Positions 4,627 through 6,436 of a DNA stretch of 6,436 bases are shown here, one piece after another. The stretch is from JASFHF01 sp050123335 (GTDB taxonomy: Bacteria; Pseudomonadota; Gammaproteobacteria; UBA12402): NCBI GenBank assembly GCA_050123335.1, contig JASFHH010000076.1, forward strand, positions 1 through 6,436, given 5' to 3'. Position numbers and translations under genes: made by a program. The notes below the pieces were generated by a model. The model worked only from the letters and a program-made list of their open reading frames with translations, was not told the origin of the DNA and did not search any database. Numbering within the stretch: the first letter of the stretch is position 1; each line of letters starts with the position of its first letter.

Positions 4627-6436
4627 TTATAGAGTAACCTTGTAAAAGCGGGGTTGTTTCTTGAGGCTTAATCTGTATTCCTTTCTTTACTAGATTTTTC
4701 TTCTGTCCACTTTTCTTTAGTATTTTTTTCTTTTTATCTGTATCAGGGTATTTTATAACAATAACTTCCTCTTTCTTTTCGTTCTTTTTGCGGGTATTTG
4801 GTGGCTTACCTCCATCTGCCAACTCATCAACTATTTTTGTATAACTGTTTTTGGCGTCTTTCCTTAATTTATTTACCCCTTTCCTGTTTTTCCGTTTTCT
4901 GCAACAAAACAATAATTCCCCTAGTTTTCTAAAGAAAATAAATTCTCTTCGTATTTTAGCTTTTTTGATGGGTTCAATTATATTTGTTTTTTTCTTTTGT
5001 TCTGGATTTTTTCTTATTTCACTATTATCCAAGGTTAAGGTGCTTTCATTTTTTCGCTTTCCTGGGTTTTTTACTGTAATTGGCTTAATTATATTAATAA
5101 TTTTCCTTTGAATTTTTTCAAGAACTTTCTTTTCTTGCTCTTTTTTCTTATTTAATAAGGATTCTTTATGATCAAGGAATTTCTTTGCTTCTGATTTTTC
5201 AATCAAACTATTTAATTTATTAAATAATCCTTTTATTACTAATTCATAATCAACGTGCTCGAGCTTTCCCTTTTTGTCTTCAGATTGCTTAATCTTAATC
5301 CCTTGTTTTGTAGTTACATTCCTTATTTCCTGTTGATTTTTTGAGGCAGACATGTTTTTTTTGAGCATACCAAGATAACTTGATACGCTTTTTTTTAAGA
5401 TTTTAATCTTATCACAATTACTATTAAATTTAGATAGTGATTTTATTATCTTTTTTGTTTTCTTTTTTATTCTATTTTTTATTCTCTTTTCTGCTTTCTT
5501 TTCTACTTTCTTTATTTCTTCTTGTGTCCTGCATTTTTTTTGTTTAATCTTATTTTTTTGTTTATTTATTCCTTTCATTAAATTAGAATAATAAGCGATA
5601 ATACTACGAGAAATAAAATCTATACCTTTCTTAGTATCTACATATGCCTTTTCTCCTTTTAATTTATTAATTTCCTCAATAAGCGCATCCAATTCTTTTA
5701 GAATAACGTCTTCTTTTAGAATAACGTCTCTAAATTTTTTATAAATTAATTGTAAATTATCATCGGCAGTACTATAAATATAATTCAACATTGGCTGATT
5801 CAGAATTTTATACTCATTAAATATCTTGAATATTCCACAAATTTCATTAGAAACATTAATGAATTTACTTAACTTAAAGCAATTATTTGCTGTTTTAATT
5901 TTTTTATCTTTAGATTCAGCACACTTAGACAATGCGTCTATTATTTTATAAAACTGTTGAAGTTTTCCTATTCCATCAAGCTCTACAACTTTCTCAAAAG
6001 TTTCTTTAGATAAAGATTTCATAGCTAACAAACGTCTAACGCCTCCTACAATCCTCATAAACTTCCCTGTTTTATACTTTGTCCATAAAAGCACTCTGTC
6101 AAAATCAACTACGCCCAATATTTTATCTAATTCCCCAAACTTTTTAGCAATCTTACCTAAATTTTCCTTTTGATGGGGGTTTTGCAGTTGTTTTAAAATC
6201 GATTCTATCTTTTGATCATTTTTACCATAAAGATAATCTAACATTAGCTGATTAAGAATTTTATACCCACTAAGTATTTTAAATATCTCGCAAATTTTAT
6301 TAGGGACATTAACGAATTTACTTAACTTAAAGCAATTATTTGCTGTTTTAATTTTTTTATCTTTAGATTCAGCACACTTAGACAATGCGTCTATTATTTT
6401 ATAAAACTGTTGAAGTTTTCCTATTCCATCAAGCTC
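4613..6436 (-). CDS. Large lysine-rich repeat protein of unknown function (5' end outside the window)
   Basis: The frame is open to the window edge; 607 residues are visible and the true start lies outside, so the TTG at 6385 need not be the start. I recognise no family. Numbering from the edge, residues 1-70 (from ELDGIGKLQQFYKIIDALSK to MLDYLY) recur at 152-221 with 60 of 70 identical. The middle is very rich in Lys, Glu and Ile and probably forms long helices or coiled coils (for example KKVEKKAEKRIKNRIKKKTK). DVILKE is doubled near residues 237-248. A hydrophobic stretch before LLFCCRKRKNRKG (Cys at 511-512) is followed by a basic, disordered-looking tail that ends PQETTPLLQGYSINNNP. No signal peptide or clear membrane span is visible. 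Its position near Dot/Icm genes, repeats and basic low-complexity build would suit a secreted effector, but no classical E-block sits just before the C-terminus. A structural or surface protein is equally possible. Confidence 0.85.
   Translation of the reverse strand, partial: ELDGIGKLQQFYKIIDALSKCAESKDKKIKTANNCFKLSKFVNVPNKICEIFKILSGYKILNQLMLDYLYGKNDQKIESILKQLQNPHQKENLGKIAKKFGELDKILGVVDFDRVLLWTKYKTGKFMRIVGGVRRLLAMKSLSKETFEKVVELDGIGKLQQFYKIIDALSKCAESKDKKIKTANNCFKLSKFINVSNEICGIFKIFNEYKILNQPMLNYIYSTADDNLQLIYKKFRDVILKEDVILKELDALIEEINKLKGEKAYVDTKKGIDFISRSIIAYYSNLMKGINKQKNKIKQKKCRTQEEIKKVEKKAEKRIKNRIKKKTKKIIKSLSKFNSNCDKIKILKKSVSSYLGMLKKNMSASKNQQEIRNVTTKQGIKIKQSEDKKGKLEHVDYELVIKGLFNKLNSLIEKSEAKKFLDHKESLLNKKKEQEKKVLEKIQRKIINIIKPITVKNPGKRKNESTLTLDNSEIRKNPEQKKKTNIIEPIKKAKIRREFIFFRKLGELLFCCRKRKNRKGVNKLRKDAKNSYTKIVDELADGGKPPNTRKKNEKKEEVIVIKYPDTDKKKKILKKSGQKKNLVKKGIQIKPQETTPLLQGYSINNNP
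5693..5728. repeat. Perfect 18-bp tandem duplication inside the lysine-rich gene
   Basis: TTCTTTTAGAATAACGTC occurs twice in a row (5693-5710 and 5711-5728). It is in frame and doubles the residues DVILKE. A recent slippage or duplication event is the simplest cause. Confidence 0.9.
5774..5983 (-). repeat. Second copy of the 70-residue repeat in the lysine-rich protein
   Basis: Encodes ELDGIGKLQQ through MLNYIY. It matches the copy at 6227-6436 at an offset of 453 bases (151 codons). The part at 5861-5983 is identical base for base to 6314-6436 (123 bases); the remainder has drifted, giving ten amino-acid changes in the last 29 residues. Confidence 0.93.
6227..6436 (-). repeat. First visible copy of the 70-residue repeat, cut by the window edge
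   Basis: Encodes ELDGIGKLQQ through MLDYLY and matches the copy at 5774-5983. The perfectly identical block touches the last base of the window, so the repeat may extend further and more copies may lie outside. The segment between the two copies (5984-6226) is not visibly repeated within the window. Confidence 0.93.

Noticed and set aside
4851..5111. 86-residue plus-strand frame that looks very hydrophobic
   Set aside because: Its Phe/Leu/Ile-rich sequence is simply the complement of lysine- and glutamate-rich codons of the minus-strand gene.

Overview
The window is low-GC DNA (A+T-rich throughout) from a gammaproteobacterium that carries a Dot/Icm (type IVB) secretion system, so a member of the Legionellales (Legionella, Coxiella, Rickettsiella, Aquicella or Berkiella-like). 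The evidence is an adjacent dotU(icmH)-icmF gene pair of the type IVB kind, a Fis protein with the classic gammaproteobacterial C-terminus, and many decayed gene and insertion-sequence remnants, as expected in a host-associated genome undergoing reduction. I cannot name the species.

Layout. All intact genes lie on the minus strand, so transcription runs from high to low coordinates. 4613-6436 is the 3' part of a large, lysine-rich, repeat-containing protein of unknown function; its frame is open to the window edge. 4337-4498 is a remnant of tag (DNA-3-methyladenine glycosylase I) with an in-frame stop codon. A short plus-strand remnant at 4086-4184 looks like the helix-turn-helix of an ISNCY-type transposase. 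A good sigma70-type promoter (4047-4074) and a candidate Fis-binding site (4019-4033) precede fis (3668-3976). About 3393-3630 is a small deleted IS200-like element: both terminal hairpins survive, but tnpA is cut down to about 44 codons. It sits between fis and dotU. dotU (2564-3331) and icmF (1-2567, 3' end outside the window) overlap by 4 bases and are surely translated together.

How the parts may work together. DotU and IcmF form an inner-membrane pair that stabilises the Dot/Icm translocation apparatus. Fis is a nucleoid protein, and Fis proteins are known regulators of Dot/Icm effector genes in Legionella. The lysine-rich repeat protein could be a Dot/Icm substrate, but this is inference from its neighbourhood and composition only. 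The most interesting points are the unknown repeat protein, with a 123-base perfect repeat reaching the window edge, and the sequence of dead genes and mobile-element relics around fis, including an IS200 relic inserted directly upstream of dotU.
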